Counted from the first letter of the stretch, positions 1 through 7,481 are shown. The stretch: 14,897 nt of DNA from Candidatus Omnitrophota bacterium (GCA_018818505.1 JAHIRR010000301.1:1-14897), one strand, 5' to 3'. Numbers and translations: made by a program. The notes: generated by a model from the sequence alone, not told the origin.

Positions 1-26
1 ATCTTCATCATAATCCACCTATAAAA

Positions 27-67
27 TTCTGCTTCGCTGTGCTACTTACGTGCACAGCTTCGCAGAA
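27..67. repeat. imperfect palindromic repeat
   Basis: The arms ttctgcttcgctgtgc (27-42) and gcacagcttcgcagaa (52-67) are inverted copies of each other except for three central mismatches, around a 9-nt spacer. It has the look of a small REP-like palindrome in intergenic DNA. No gene is visible on either side within 1-143, so I cannot say whether it acts as a terminator; there is no adjacent T-run on either strand. Other short palindromes with related tacg/ttcg cores occur near 5030, 9040 and 14040. Confidence 0.6.
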
Positions 68-143
68 ATTCACTCATTTATTCTGTACCAATTATAGCAT
101 AGAAATAGGCCTTTGGGAAGAGCCTTTATGGGGCTGGCCCGGG

Positions 144-352
144 CTTGCAACCACCCAGACTAGCGCTTTTGGAGGCATCGTTGGGCCGAGTGGGCACGGT
201 GTCCCGCCCTTTTGTTAAAAGAGTTTCTCTTTAAAGAATGCGAAACGCATTAAACAAAAGGGCGGGACGAGCGAGGAACAACAATGAGCAAAAATTTCCT
301 CGCTGGGGAAATTTTTGCGTCCTCCAAAAGCACTGGTCTGGGTGGTTGCAAG
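144..352. repeat. nested long inverted repeat, MITE-like or structured RNA
   Basis: The outer arms 144-175 and 321-352 are 32-bp inverted copies with two mismatches (tips cttgcaaccaccc / gggtggttgcaag). Inside lie a perfect 16-bp inverted repeat (201-216 with 253-268, gtcccgcccttttgtt), two small hairpins in its loop (218-232 aaagag-ttt-ctcttt; 237-251 aatgcg-aaa-cgcatt), and a separate 12-bp hairpin on the right shoulder (288-299 with 307-318). The whole 209-bp element can therefore fold as a multi-branched cruciform or RNA. No target-site duplication is evident at its ends and no protein is convincingly encoded. Candidates are a non-autonomous transposable element (MITE), two inverted insertions of a repeat, or a structured non-coding RNA upstream of hss. 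It matches none of the common RNAs I checked by eye (tmRNA, SRP, 6S, RNase P). Confidence 0.8.
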
Positions 353-398
353 AAAATTTCAAATTTCTTGAAAAATTTTTATTTTTTATCGTTTTCTC

Positions 399-426
399 TT
401 TGCAAAATAAAAAAATATGTTATACT
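399..426 (+). promoter_or_regulatory. promoter of hss operon (extended -10)
   Basis: A TTTGCA -35-like hexamer (399-404) lies 16 bp before TATACT (421-426), which is preceded by TGT, giving an extended -10 (TGnTATACT). Transcription would begin near 433, leaving a leader of about 40 nt with the AAGGAG ribosome site at 461-466. The region is AT-rich, so chance matches are possible, but position and spacing suit the operon. Confidence 0.5.
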
Positions 427-473
427 AAATTTAGATTAAAAAAATTTTGAAAAATAACGAAAGGAGTTTTATT

Positions 474-1979
474 ATGAAATTTAATGGCAAGCTTTTGATC
501 ATTGGCTGTGGGTCTGTCTCGCAATGCGCCATTCCTATAGCGTTAAAACTTATCGACATGCCGGCAAAAAATGTCACCATAATGGATTTCGTTGATAATC
601 GCGCGCGCGTAAAAGATTCTCTGGATAAAGGCGTGAACTATGTCATGGACAGAGTAACGTCCGAAAACTACCAGCAGCTCCTCGCAAAATATGTAGGCCC
701 AGGCGACATGATCATTGATCTTGCGTGGAATATAGAGTGCGTCGCCATTGTCCAATGGTGCAGAGATAATCAGGTCCTGTATGTCAACACATCTGTCGAG
801 GAATGGGATCCTTATAAAGACCTTGAAAGAAATGATCCAACCAAATACACTCTTTATTCCAGGCACATGGATCTTCGCCAGCAGATCACCGGATGGAATG
901 ACAGAAATACCATATCTGCCATTGTAGACCACGGCGCAAATCCAGGGCTTGTGTCGCATTTCACGAAACATGCATTGCTCGGGATCACTGAAAAGATCCT
1001 TAAGGAAAAACCAAAGGACCCAAGAAAAGAAGATATGGAGAAAGCGCTGCAGGATAAAAATTTTGCAAAGCTGGCTCAGACTGCAGGCGTTAAAACAATA
1101 CACATAAGCGAACGCGACACACAGATCACAAATAAACCAAAACGTGTAAATGAGTTTGTAAACACTTGGAGCATCGAGGGATTTTTTGAAGAAGGTGTTG
1201 CGCCTGCAGAACTTGGCTGGGGAACACACGAGTACTACATACCTAAAAAGGCATTCTTTCATAAAGTAGGCCCGCAAAACCAGATATGCCTTAGTACCAT
1301 CGGGATGAAGACATGGGTGCGCTCGTGGGTACCATGCGGTGAAATTACAGCCATGGTTATTCGTCATGGAGAGGCATTCAGCATCTCAGACAGGCTCACT
1401 GTATGGGAAAACGAAAAAGCAATTTATAGGCCCACTGTACATTACGCGTATTGTCCGTCCAACGCTGCCATGAACTCACTTCACGAACTGGAGATGAGAC
1501 AATTTCATCTTCAGGAAAAGCAAAGGATAATGAATGATGAGATCATAGACGGCAGGGATGAATTGGGAGTTTTACTTATGGGGCATGATTTTAATTCGTG
1601 GTGGTGCGGAAGTCTTTTGGACATACATGAATCCCGGAAACTAATTCCTCACCAACAGGCAACCACTATGCAGGTCGCAATATCTGTTGTGGTAGCTGCT
1701 ATGTGGATGATCCAGAATCCAAAAAGGGGATTCTTATTGCCGGATGACATAGATCATGAGTTTATCCTGAAACATGCTATGCCTTATATAAAGCCTTTTG
1801 TCTCAGAGGCAGTGGACTGGACACCTCTAAAAAACCTAAATACAAAATTCACCAAATTCGACATCCCTAAACCAAAAGAGGAGGATGTCTGGCAGTTTAC
1901 AACATTCCTCGTTGACCCCAGGGAGAGGTTAAACGCATATGACGCTAGGATCATGCAGCCAGAAACCGCCAAAGTCTAA
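474..1979 (+). CDS. hss: homospermidine synthase
   Basis: Probable NAD-dependent homospermidine synthase, which transfers an aminobutyl group from putrescine (or spermidine) to putrescine to give homospermidine in the cytoplasm. The 501-residue product opens with a Rossmann nucleotide-binding segment (LLIIGCGSVSQ, about residues 7-17). It has the family's DLAWNIE, DHGANPGLVSHF, GWGTHE and SRKLIPHQQAT segments in order, and its length suits bacterial HSS (about 470-500). I chose the ATG at 474 because AAGGAG (461-466) lies 7 nt upstream; a TTG nine codons earlier has no ribosome site. The frame ends inside the next gene: the decarboxylase start at 1939 lies 41 bp before this stop, so the two are co-transcribed and probably translationally coupled. 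Family assignment is strong; the preferred aminobutyl donor cannot be read from sequence. Confidence 0.95.
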   Translation: MKFNGKLLIIGCGSVSQCAIPIALKLIDMPAKNVTIMDFVDNRARVKDSLDKGVNYVMDRVTSENYQQLLAKYVGPGDMIIDLAWNIECVAIVQWCRDNQVLYVNTSVEEWDPYKDLERNDPTKYTLYSRHMDLRQQITGWNDRNTISAIVDHGANPGLVSHFTKHALLGITEKILKEKPKDPRKEDMEKALQDKNFAKLAQTAGVKTIHISERDTQITNKPKRVNEFVNTWSIEGFFEEGVAPAELGWGTHEYYIPKKAFFHKVGPQNQICLSTIGMKTWVRSWVPCGEITAMVIRHGEAFSISDRLTVWENEKAIYRPTVHYAYCPSNAAMNSLHELEMRQFHLQEKQRIMNDEIIDGRDELGVLLMGHDFNSWWCGSLLDIHESRKLIPHQQATTMQVAISVVVAAMWMIQNPKRGFLLPDDIDHEFILKHAMPYIKPFVSEAVDWTPLKNLNTKFTKFDIPKPKEEDVWQFTTFLVDPRERLNAYDARIMQPETAKV

Positions 1980-3102
1980 GGCTGAAATAAGCGGCACGGA
2001 AAATCTCATAAAGGTGATGCTGAAAAGACACGGCTCGCCCTTAATGCTTATAAGGCGCTCTGTGCTTGAAAAACAATACGCCCGTTTCCGAAAATGCCTG
2101 CCTGAAGTCACTCCATACTACGCGATAAAGGCAAACCCCCATCCAGCTATAATAAAAACATTCGTTAAATTAGGCGCGTCTTTTGATGTGGCAAGCGCCG
2201 CAGAAATGAAACTGGTCTTGCGGCTAGGCGCATCGCCTTCAAAGATCATATTTGCAAATACTATCAAGTCTTCAGAAGATATACAGGCTGCCAGGCGCCG
2301 CAGGGTAAGACTGATGACATTTGACAACGAGCCAGAGCTTTATAAGATCGCGAAACAGCATCCTAAGGCGCGAGTGCTCGTCCGCATTAAAGTGGCCAAT
2401 GAAGGCAGCCAGGTAGAGCTCTCTCTTAAATTTGGCGCAGACCCTGATCAGGCATTTTTTCTTTTACGAAAGGCTAAAGCGCTGGGGCTTGTGCCAACAG
2501 GTGTAAGTTTTCATGTCGGAAGTCAGGCCAAAAACGTTGAAAATTATCTTCAGGCGCTTGAGGTCTCGGCAAAGATATTTGAAGAGGCAAAAGAGAATAG
2601 CCTTCCTTTAAAAGTACTGGATATAGGCGGCGGGTTCCCGATACAGCACTTTGACAATGAGTCAGGAATAAACTTTGAAAGAATGGCCTGTCAGATAAAA
2701 AAACAGATGAGAGGGCTTTTTTCGAGAAATGTCAAATTTATTGCTGAGCCAGGCAGATTTTTGGTGGGACCAGCTGGGATCTTAGTTACACAAGTAATAG
2801 GCCGCACCTTTCGCAACAATAAAAACTACTACTATCTAAATGATGGTATATATGCGGATTTCTCAGGCATGGTCTTTGACCACTGTAAATATCAGTTCAG
2901 GACACTTAGGAGGGGCCCGACATATTTGAGCGCGCTCGCTGGTCCTACCTGTGATTCATTCGACACGCTATCCACAAATGAAGAAATACCTGAATTATAT
3001 GTGGGGGATGTTGTATATGTGAAAAATATTGGGGCTTATTCCTCTGCAAGCGCAGTACCAAACTTCAACGGCTTCCCGCCCGCAAAAATAATTCTGGTCT
3101 AA
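1939..3102 (+). CDS. ornithine (or lysine/ornithine) decarboxylase, PLP fold III
   Basis: Pyridoxal-phosphate decarboxylase of the alanine-racemase fold (ODC/DAP decarboxylase family, 387 aa). Visible residues are the PLP lysine in YYAIKANP (Lys64), HVGS (His192), the phosphate-binding DIGGGFP (about 228-234), AEPGR (Glu270), the GPTCDSFD loop with the active-site Cys338-Asp339 pair, and GAYSSAS with Tyr367. The CDSFD motif and the NFNGF tail point to ornithine/lysine decarboxylase rather than diaminopimelate or carboxynorspermidine decarboxylase. With hss directly upstream, the likely job is ornithine to putrescine, supplying homospermidine synthase; lysine to cadaverine as a side or main reaction is not excluded. 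The start at 1939 overlaps hss by 41 bp. A later ATG at 2017 would cut off the first helix of the family core (ENLIKVMLKRHGSPL). A weak purine-rich site (GAGAGG) precedes 1939. The stop overlaps the convergent PEPCK stop by 4 bp. Confidence 0.9.
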   Translation: MTLGSCSQKPPKSKAEISGTENLIKVMLKRHGSPLMLIRRSVLEKQYARFRKCLPEVTPYYAIKANPHPAIIKTFVKLGASFDVASAAEMKLVLRLGASPSKIIFANTIKSSEDIQAARRRRVRLMTFDNEPELYKIAKQHPKARVLVRIKVANEGSQVELSLKFGADPDQAFFLLRKAKALGLVPTGVSFHVGSQAKNVENYLQALEVSAKIFEEAKENSLPLKVLDIGGGFPIQHFDNESGINFERMACQIKKQMRGLFSRNVKFIAEPGRFLVGPAGILVTQVIGRTFRNNKNYYYLNDGIYADFSGMVFDHCKYQFRTLRRGPTYLSALAGPTCDSFDTLSTNEEIPELYVGDVVYVKNIGAYSSASAVPNFNGFPPAKIILV

Positions 3103-4967
3103 AAAATATCCGGCGCAGGATAATCGCCATTTTTTTTCCTGCAATCCTCGAGTCGTTTCTTCTGGTCATCCAGGATCTTTATCAGGATATGCGGTGTATC
3201 AAAGACCTTTGTATGGTAGATCTTCTTTATCCTCTCTATCTTGGCCAGACATTCTGGAATACGGATCTTAAATTGCTCTGCGTAATCTTCTTTTGTGTAA
3301 TCCTTGCCAAGGACTTTCTTGAAGAGGACCTGTAAGTCTTCATGTCTAGGGATATATCCTATGGGCGTCTTTATTGCGCCTGCATTATCGTTCACACGCA
3401 GCTCCATCCATTTAAGCCACACATGCTTGTCCTTAATGCCATTCGAGAATTTTCCATCTTTTCCGCGCAAGAAATAATTTACGTGAAATATAAGCGGGGG
3501 GTTTTTGACATCCTGCGCCATATCAAGATTATTCTGTATATACCGCCCTATCGGTATCGACAGAAAATCCAGATTTGCCATGAGATTAAACACCCTTACG
3601 CCTTCCTTGCCAAGTGTGGCTGCAGTAGTCTCTGATTCAATTGCAGCGCCCTGCGCAATTATGCCGTGCGCCCAGTCAAATGATTGAGCAACAGGAACAC
3701 TTGTATCTGAATCGCGGCCTCCATAGATGATCCCGCCGATTTCTACACCATCTGGATCCTCAAGGTTTTTATCGCAGTTCTTGAGGTCTTTTAGGCTTAT
3801 GGTATAACGCGCATTTTTATGCGCGTATGATATCTCTTTTCCATCAGGGCCCTTTTTATCATGTGTCCATTCTCCTGAAAAATTAACGCCCCTTGTCGGC
3901 GACTCTCTTCCATCTCCAAGCCAACGCGGATTATTTTTCTCATCTATTAATACATTGGAAAAGATGACTTCTCCTGGAGTAGTCAATGCCTCGAATATGG
4001 CAGGGTCATTTTTTTCGCTCACATCCTGTATGATACCAAAAATACCTTTTTCTACATTGACCGCCCGTATCTTTCCATCTATACTGCGTAAATACGCAAT
4101 ATCATCTCCTATGATCTTCTCTCCCCCGAGCATAGCAGTGGCAGTCTTTCCGCACGCAGACGGAAAAGAGCCAGTAAAATAAGTGACGCGCTTCTTGTTA
4201 GGGCCGTGTACGCCCATAATAAACATATGCTCTGTAAGCCAGCCCTCTTCTGAAGCGCGCTTAATAGCAAGCCGCATTGATAGTTTTTTAAGTCCGATCG
4301 TATTTCCGGCATACTGCGTATTCGTGCTTAAAACCATTTCTTCTTCAAGGTCTATATATACACGGCGTTTGTCAACATTTTTACTGACAGCCCCGCTTAA
4401 TTCACCAGCAGTATGAACCGCCCTAAAAAAGTCGCCCTTACCCTTGAGCTTTTTAACTTGTTCATAACCGCTGCGATAAAGCATGTCCTCTGAATGGGCA
4501 ACGTAGCTTGAATCAGTCACTTGCACAGCTGAGATGGAAAATTTAGATCCAGTAGGGCCGAGACAATAAAAGCACACGTACATCTCCTTGCCCTTCATTG
4601 TATCCTTAAAAAAGCTATGTATCTCTTTCAATCCCTCTTCCCTGTCTACTGACTTTATATCTGAGCCAAGCACCTGATCAGGCCTCAGGAGGTACTTTGT
4701 GTTGGCCTTGTCCCTTGCCTGGTCATAGTATCCATCAAAATGTATGCTATGGCCTTTAATGGCCAGTGGCCTTTCCTCGTTATTTTCCAGCGTCTTCTTG
4801 CGTATATACTCCGCGTCCTCTTTAGAATCAGTGCGCACAAACACTGAATCTGGATTACAGAGTTCCACATATTTAGCTACAAAATCTATGACTTTAGGAT
4901 TCGCCAGGATTTCTAGTTTTTTATAATTCTTGTCCCCACATTTTTTCTGAAGCAGTTTTATGTCCAT
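3099..4967 (-). CDS. pckG: phosphoenolpyruvate carboxykinase (GTP)
   Basis: GTP-dependent PEP carboxykinase: oxaloacetate + GTP to PEP + GDP + CO2, the entry to gluconeogenesis or, reversed, an anaplerotic carboxylation. The 622-aa length suits the GTP class. Visible motifs are the P-loop with the hyper-reactive cysteine FPSACGKT (268-275, Cys272), the metal-binding GDD (287-289), NNPRWLGDGRE (345-355), GGRDSD (416-421) where many bacterial enzymes have GGRRP, and SETTAATLGKEGV (445-457). From memory, the last two resemble archaeal (Thermococcales-type) enzymes more than actinobacterial or animal ones. The P-loop is followed by AT rather than the more usual N. The start ATG at 4967 has no Shine-Dalgarno sequence but lies about 10 nt after a -10-like box, so translation may be leaderless. 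It is tail-to-tail with the decarboxylase, with a 4-bp stop overlap and no room for a shared terminator. Confidence 0.95.
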   Translation of the reverse strand: MDIKLLQKKCGDKNYKKLEILANPKVIDFVAKYVELCNPDSVFVRTDSKEDAEYIRKKTLENNEERPLAIKGHSIHFDGYYDQARDKANTKYLLRPDQVLGSDIKSVDREEGLKEIHSFFKDTMKGKEMYVCFYCLGPTGSKFSISAVQVTDSSYVAHSEDMLYRSGYEQVKKLKGKGDFFRAVHTAGELSGAVSKNVDKRRVYIDLEEEMVLSTNTQYAGNTIGLKKLSMRLAIKRASEEGWLTEHMFIMGVHGPNKKRVTYFTGSFPSACGKTATAMLGGEKIIGDDIAYLRSIDGKIRAVNVEKGIFGIIQDVSEKNDPAIFEALTTPGEVIFSNVLIDEKNNPRWLGDGRESPTRGVNFSGEWTHDKKGPDGKEISYAHKNARYTISLKDLKNCDKNLEDPDGVEIGGIIYGGRDSDTSVPVAQSFDWAHGIIAQGAAIESETTAATLGKEGVRVFNLMANLDFLSIPIGRYIQNNLDMAQDVKNPPLIFHVNYFLRGKDGKFSNGIKDKHVWLKWMELRVNDNAGAIKTPIGYIPRHEDLQVLFKKVLGKDYTKEDYAEQFKIRIPECLAKIERIKKIYHTKVFDTPHILIKILDDQKKRLEDCRKKNGDYPAPDIF

Positions 4968-4977
4968 AGTGTTTTAC

Positions 4978-5006
4978 ATATTATCACATCAAAGAAATAA
5001 ACGCAA
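4978..5006 (-). promoter_or_regulatory. putative pckG promoter, possibly leaderless
   Basis: On the minus strand TTGCGT (5001-5006) is followed after exactly 17 bp by TAATAT (4978-4983), and the pckG ATG begins only 10 nt further on. Initiation about 7 nt after the -10 would leave a leader of only a few nucleotides. The gap to the upstream typA stop is just 46 bp, so this promoter fills the gap. Matches to consensus are moderate. Confidence 0.4.
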
Positions 5007-5013
5007 CCTGTTT

Positions 5014-6873
5014 TCATTTTGATTGTACCCTTCGACTACGCTCAGGACAAGCGCTACGACTCACCCGCTTTCGATCTACTTCTCTCAAGTGTAATTTCCT
5101 GAGCCTTATGTGTTTGGGAGTTATTTCAACCGATTCATCATCCTCAATAAACTCAAGGGCGAACTCAAGGGTCATTTGCCGCGGAGGTATGAGTACGATC
5201 GCGTCATCACTTCCTGCGGCGCGCATATTAGTTAATTTTTTTCCGCGCAGGGCGTTTACAACAAGATCTACCCCTTTATTATTTACACCAACGATCATCC
5301 CTTCGTATAACTTTTCTCCTGGTTTAACAAAGATCTCACCACGTGCCTGTAAATTATAAAGCGAATACGCCACCGCATCACCAGATCCATGTGAAATGAG
5401 AACACCATTCTGACGGGTAGGCATATCTCCTTTATGGATCTGATATTCAAAGAAATTTTGGTACATGATACCATTGCCCCGGGTCATCATAAGAAACTCG
5501 CTTCTAAACCCGATTAATGCCCTTGAGGCAATAATAAATTCCATGCGGATAGTGCCTGAAGACGTTGTCTTTAGGCCGCGCATTTGAGCTTTACGAGCTC
5601 CAAGCGTCTGCATAACAACACCCTGATACTCGTCTTCCACCTCGACTATCACCTCTTCAACAGGCTCGAGCGTTTTACCGCCCATTTTCTTCAAAATAAC
5701 CTGCGGCTTGCAAACATCCATCTCATATCCTTCACGACGCATTGTTTCAATAAGAATAGCAAGGTGCAGTTCACCGCGGCCTGAAACCTTTAACCGCTCA
5801 GTTCCCGCGGCCTCCTCGACCTTGATGCCAACATTGATCATAGCCTCATGCTCAAGGCGTTCCCGTATATGTCGTGATGTTAAAAATCTGCCTCCATCCT
5901 TACCTGAAAGAGGACTCGTATTATGAGAAAAGTTCATGGAGATCGTAGGCTCATCTATCTTAATAGTAGGTAGCCCCATTGGCTTATCAACACACGTAAG
6001 TGTCTCTCCGACCTCTACGCCCTCTATCCCGGAGATAGATATAATATCTCCTGCTATAGCCTCATCGACCTCAACGCGGATCAGTCCACGATATTTCATG
6101 ATCTTAATTACCTTGCCTCTGGTAACAGTTCCATCACGCTTCACAAGCGCCACAGGATCCCCAACGCGGACAACCCCATGAAAAACCCGCCCTATAGCGA
6201 TCCGCCCAACATAAGAGTTATAATCAAGCATTGTAACCAGCATCTGAAAAGGCAGATCAGGGTTGGCTATCGGCGGTAATACCCTGCGCAGGATAGTCTC
6301 TAAAAGAGGTTTCATAGAGTCTCTCGGGTCATCAAGATCAAGAGTCGCGTAACCCTCCTTTCCCGAAGCGTAACAAATAGGAAAATCAAGCTGCTCATCA
6401 GAAGCGTTCAGCTCGCAAAAAAGATCAAATGTCAAATCCGCCACTTCATCCGGGCGGGCATGGGAACGATCAAGTTTATTTATCACAAGTATTGGTTTTA
6501 AATGCAGCTCGAGTGATTTCTTCAAAACAAATTTAGTCTGCGGCATGGGCCCTTCAAAAGCGTCGACAAGAAGAAGCACGCCATCGACCATCTCAAGAAT
6601 ACGTTCGACCTCACTGCCAAAATCAGCATGCCCAGGCGTATCGACAAGATTGAATTGCACCCCTTTATATTGGAGAGAGGCGTTTTTAGACAGAATAGTG
6701 ATGCCTCTTTCTTTCTCAAGAGGATTTGAGTCCATTATGGCGGCCTCGCCCTCTTTAAAGTCATAGGCGCCTGTATATTTGAGAAGGGCATCTATAAGGG
6801 TAGTTTTCCCATGGTCAACGTGCGCTATGATCGCGATGTTCCTTACATCTTTTCTTCTTTTTTGATTTGACAT
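5014..6873 (-). CDS. typA: translational GTPase TypA/BipA
   Basis: Ribosome-binding translation-factor GTPase, related to EF-G and LepA, linked in other bacteria to ribosome assembly and stress adaptation. The G domain shows AHVDHGKT (17-24), the switch I RGITI (56-60), DTPGH (78-82) and NKLD (132-135). The BipA-specific C-terminal half includes the GRGELHL segment, NKGVDLVVN and the closing ITPKHIRLRK. Family length is about 605-615 aa; this one has 619, because the last roughly 16 residues (VSRSACPERSRRVQSK) are encoded by a palindromic repeat and not by family sequence. The start at 6873 places the P-loop at the normal distance from the N-terminus; the only purine-rich site (GAGGA) lies rather far upstream. 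It follows the terminator of the CxxC gene. A dedicated promoter was not obvious, so read-through may contribute. Confidence 0.97.
   Translation of the reverse strand: MSNQKRRKDVRNIAIIAHVDHGKTTLIDALLKYTGAYDFKEGEAAIMDSNPLEKERGITILSKNASLQYKGVQFNLVDTPGHADFGSEVERILEMVDGVLLLVDAFEGPMPQTKFVLKKSLELHLKPILVINKLDRSHARPDEVADLTFDLFCELNASDEQLDFPICYASGKEGYATLDLDDPRDSMKPLLETILRRVLPPIANPDLPFQMLVTMLDYNSYVGRIAIGRVFHGVVRVGDPVALVKRDGTVTRGKVIKIMKYRGLIRVEVDEAIAGDIISISGIEGVEVGETLTCVDKPMGLPTIKIDEPTISMNFSHNTSPLSGKDGGRFLTSRHIRERLEHEAMINVGIKVEEAAGTERLKVSGRGELHLAILIETMRREGYEMDVCKPQVILKKMGGKTLEPVEEVIVEVEDEYQGVVMQTLGARKAQMRGLKTTSSGTIRMEFIIASRALIGFRSEFLMMTRGNGIMYQNFFEYQIHKGDMPTRQNGVLISHGSGDAVAYSLYNLQARGEIFVKPGEKLYEGMIVGVNNKGVDLVVNALRGKKLTNMRAAGSDDAIVLIPPRQMTLEFALEFIEDDESVEITPKHIRLRKLHLREVDRKRVSRSACPERSRRVQSK
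5028..5060. repeat. PERSRR-type palindromic repeat inside typA 3' end
   Basis: On the plus strand the core cccttcgactacgctcagg, followed by acaagcg, matches a short interspersed repeat that I recognise from many environmental genomes. Read on the typA strand it encodes SACPERSRRV. It sits exactly where TypA homologues end, so it has replaced the native stop and added a basic tail. Recognition of the repeat family is from memory; the peptide and its position are seen directly. Confidence 0.65.
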
Positions 6874-6890
6874 ATTCTTTTGGTTTTCCT

Positions 6891-6933
6891 CAAAAAAAAT
6901 AAGAAGGCGTTAGTCTTATTGCGCCTTCTTATT
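6891..6933 (-). terminator. intrinsic terminator after the 166-aa CxxC gene
   Basis: Perfect 12-bp stem (6898-6909 aataagaaggcg with 6922-6933) and a 12-nt loop. On the minus strand the distal arm runs straight into a T-run of about eight. It begins 17 nt past the stop of the gene at 6950-7450 and precedes typA by about 20 nt. It is one of the clearest signals in the window. Confidence 0.9.
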
Positions 6934-6949
6934 TCACCCAACTATCTAT

Positions 6950-7450
6950 TCAAGCACGTTTTTTTCTACGCGCAAAAAATGATTTCTCCTTTTTAACGGG
7001 CCTTTGCCTTTTTTCAGGCCTCGTTTTATCAGAACGATGCTCCCGGGGAAAATCTCTTTCTGCTGGCCTGTTATCCCGGTTTGCGTTAAACGGGCTGCCT
7101 GTTTTGCGCTTTGAAAAACATTCCTTGCAATATACTGGGCGGCCTGCGCTGGGCTTGAACGGGATCTCGCATTCTTTGCTGCAGTCTGCGCAAATAACCC
7201 GGGTATAAGTCCTTTCTCTGGGGCCATTGCCTTGCCGGTCTCTGTCATGGCGATGAGAGCGATCGAAGTGTCTTGGAGGATTCTGGGAATAGCTTTTCTC
7301 AAAAGGCCTTTTTGAAGGCTGGTTGATCAAGATATCCAGCTTCTTCTCCATAGCGCTTAACTGCTGCTGCACTTTATTGATGAGGTCAGTTACGCCTGGT
7401 TCGTCCTGCTGCCTGACTGATAAACTTTTGCGTTTAAAATTTTTTTTCAC
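6950..7450 (-). CDS. CxxC-x17-CxxC zinc-ribbon protein with coiled coil and basic tail
   Basis: This 166-aa protein carries CADC (87-90) and CKEC (108-111) separated by exactly 17 residues, the pattern of the CxxC-x17-CxxC domain (TIGR04272-like as I recall it), which presumably binds one zinc. N-terminal to it is a predicted coiled coil (about 19-45, VTDLINKVQQQLSAMEKKLD) and an Arg/His/Asp-rich linker. The C-terminus is strongly basic and ends FFARRKKRA, which suggests nucleic-acid or ribosome contact; that is inference only. Start: GTG at 7448-7450 with AAAGGGG about 6 nt upstream. The zinc-ribbon segment is almost identical to that of the 55-aa neighbour at 7580-7747, so the two are paralogues. 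It has its own extended -10 upstream and an intrinsic terminator downstream, so it is probably monocistronic. Molecular function is unknown. Confidence 0.85.
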   Translation of the reverse strand: MKKNFKRKSLSVRQQDEPGVTDLINKVQQQLSAMEKKLDILINQPSKRPFEKSYSQNPPRHFDRSHRHDRDRQGNGPRERTYTRVICADCSKECEIPFKPSAGRPVYCKECFSKRKTGSPFNANRDNRPAERDFPREHRSDKTRPEKRQRPVKKEKSFFARRKKRA

Positions 7451-7471
7451 ATTACCCCTTTCTTTTTACAT

Positions 7472-7480
7472 ACTATAACA
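7472..7480 (-). promoter_or_regulatory. extended -10 promoter of the 166-aa CxxC gene
   Basis: On the minus strand TGT-TATAGT (7480-7472) closely matches an extended -10 (TGnTATAAT) and lies about 21 nt before the GTG start. No good -35 is seen; the -35 region falls in the terminator stem of the preceding gene. The box resembles the TGT-TATACT box ahead of hss. Confidence 0.5.
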
Positions 7481-7481
7481 C

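Noticed and set aside
144..352. Integron attC site, tmRNA, SRP, 6S or RNase P RNA
   Set aside because: No RYYYAAC/GTTRRRY boxes in attC order, no tmRNA 3' TpsiC/CCA end, and none of the conserved cores of the other RNAs; outer arms are too perfectly paired.
238..450. 70-codon plus-strand open frame between the repeat and hss
   Set aside because: It lies almost wholly inside the nested inverted repeat and AT-rich promoter DNA, has no ribosome site, and the peptide is of random composition.
447..473. Upstream TTG start for homospermidine synthase
   Set aside because: The AAGGAG site is correctly placed for the ATG at 474 and lies inside this nine-codon extension; the Rossmann fold begins normally from 474.
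543..1367. 274-codon minus-strand open frame antisense to hss
   Set aside because: It is a shadow of a strongly conserved gene, Cys/Phe-rich with no recognisable motif.
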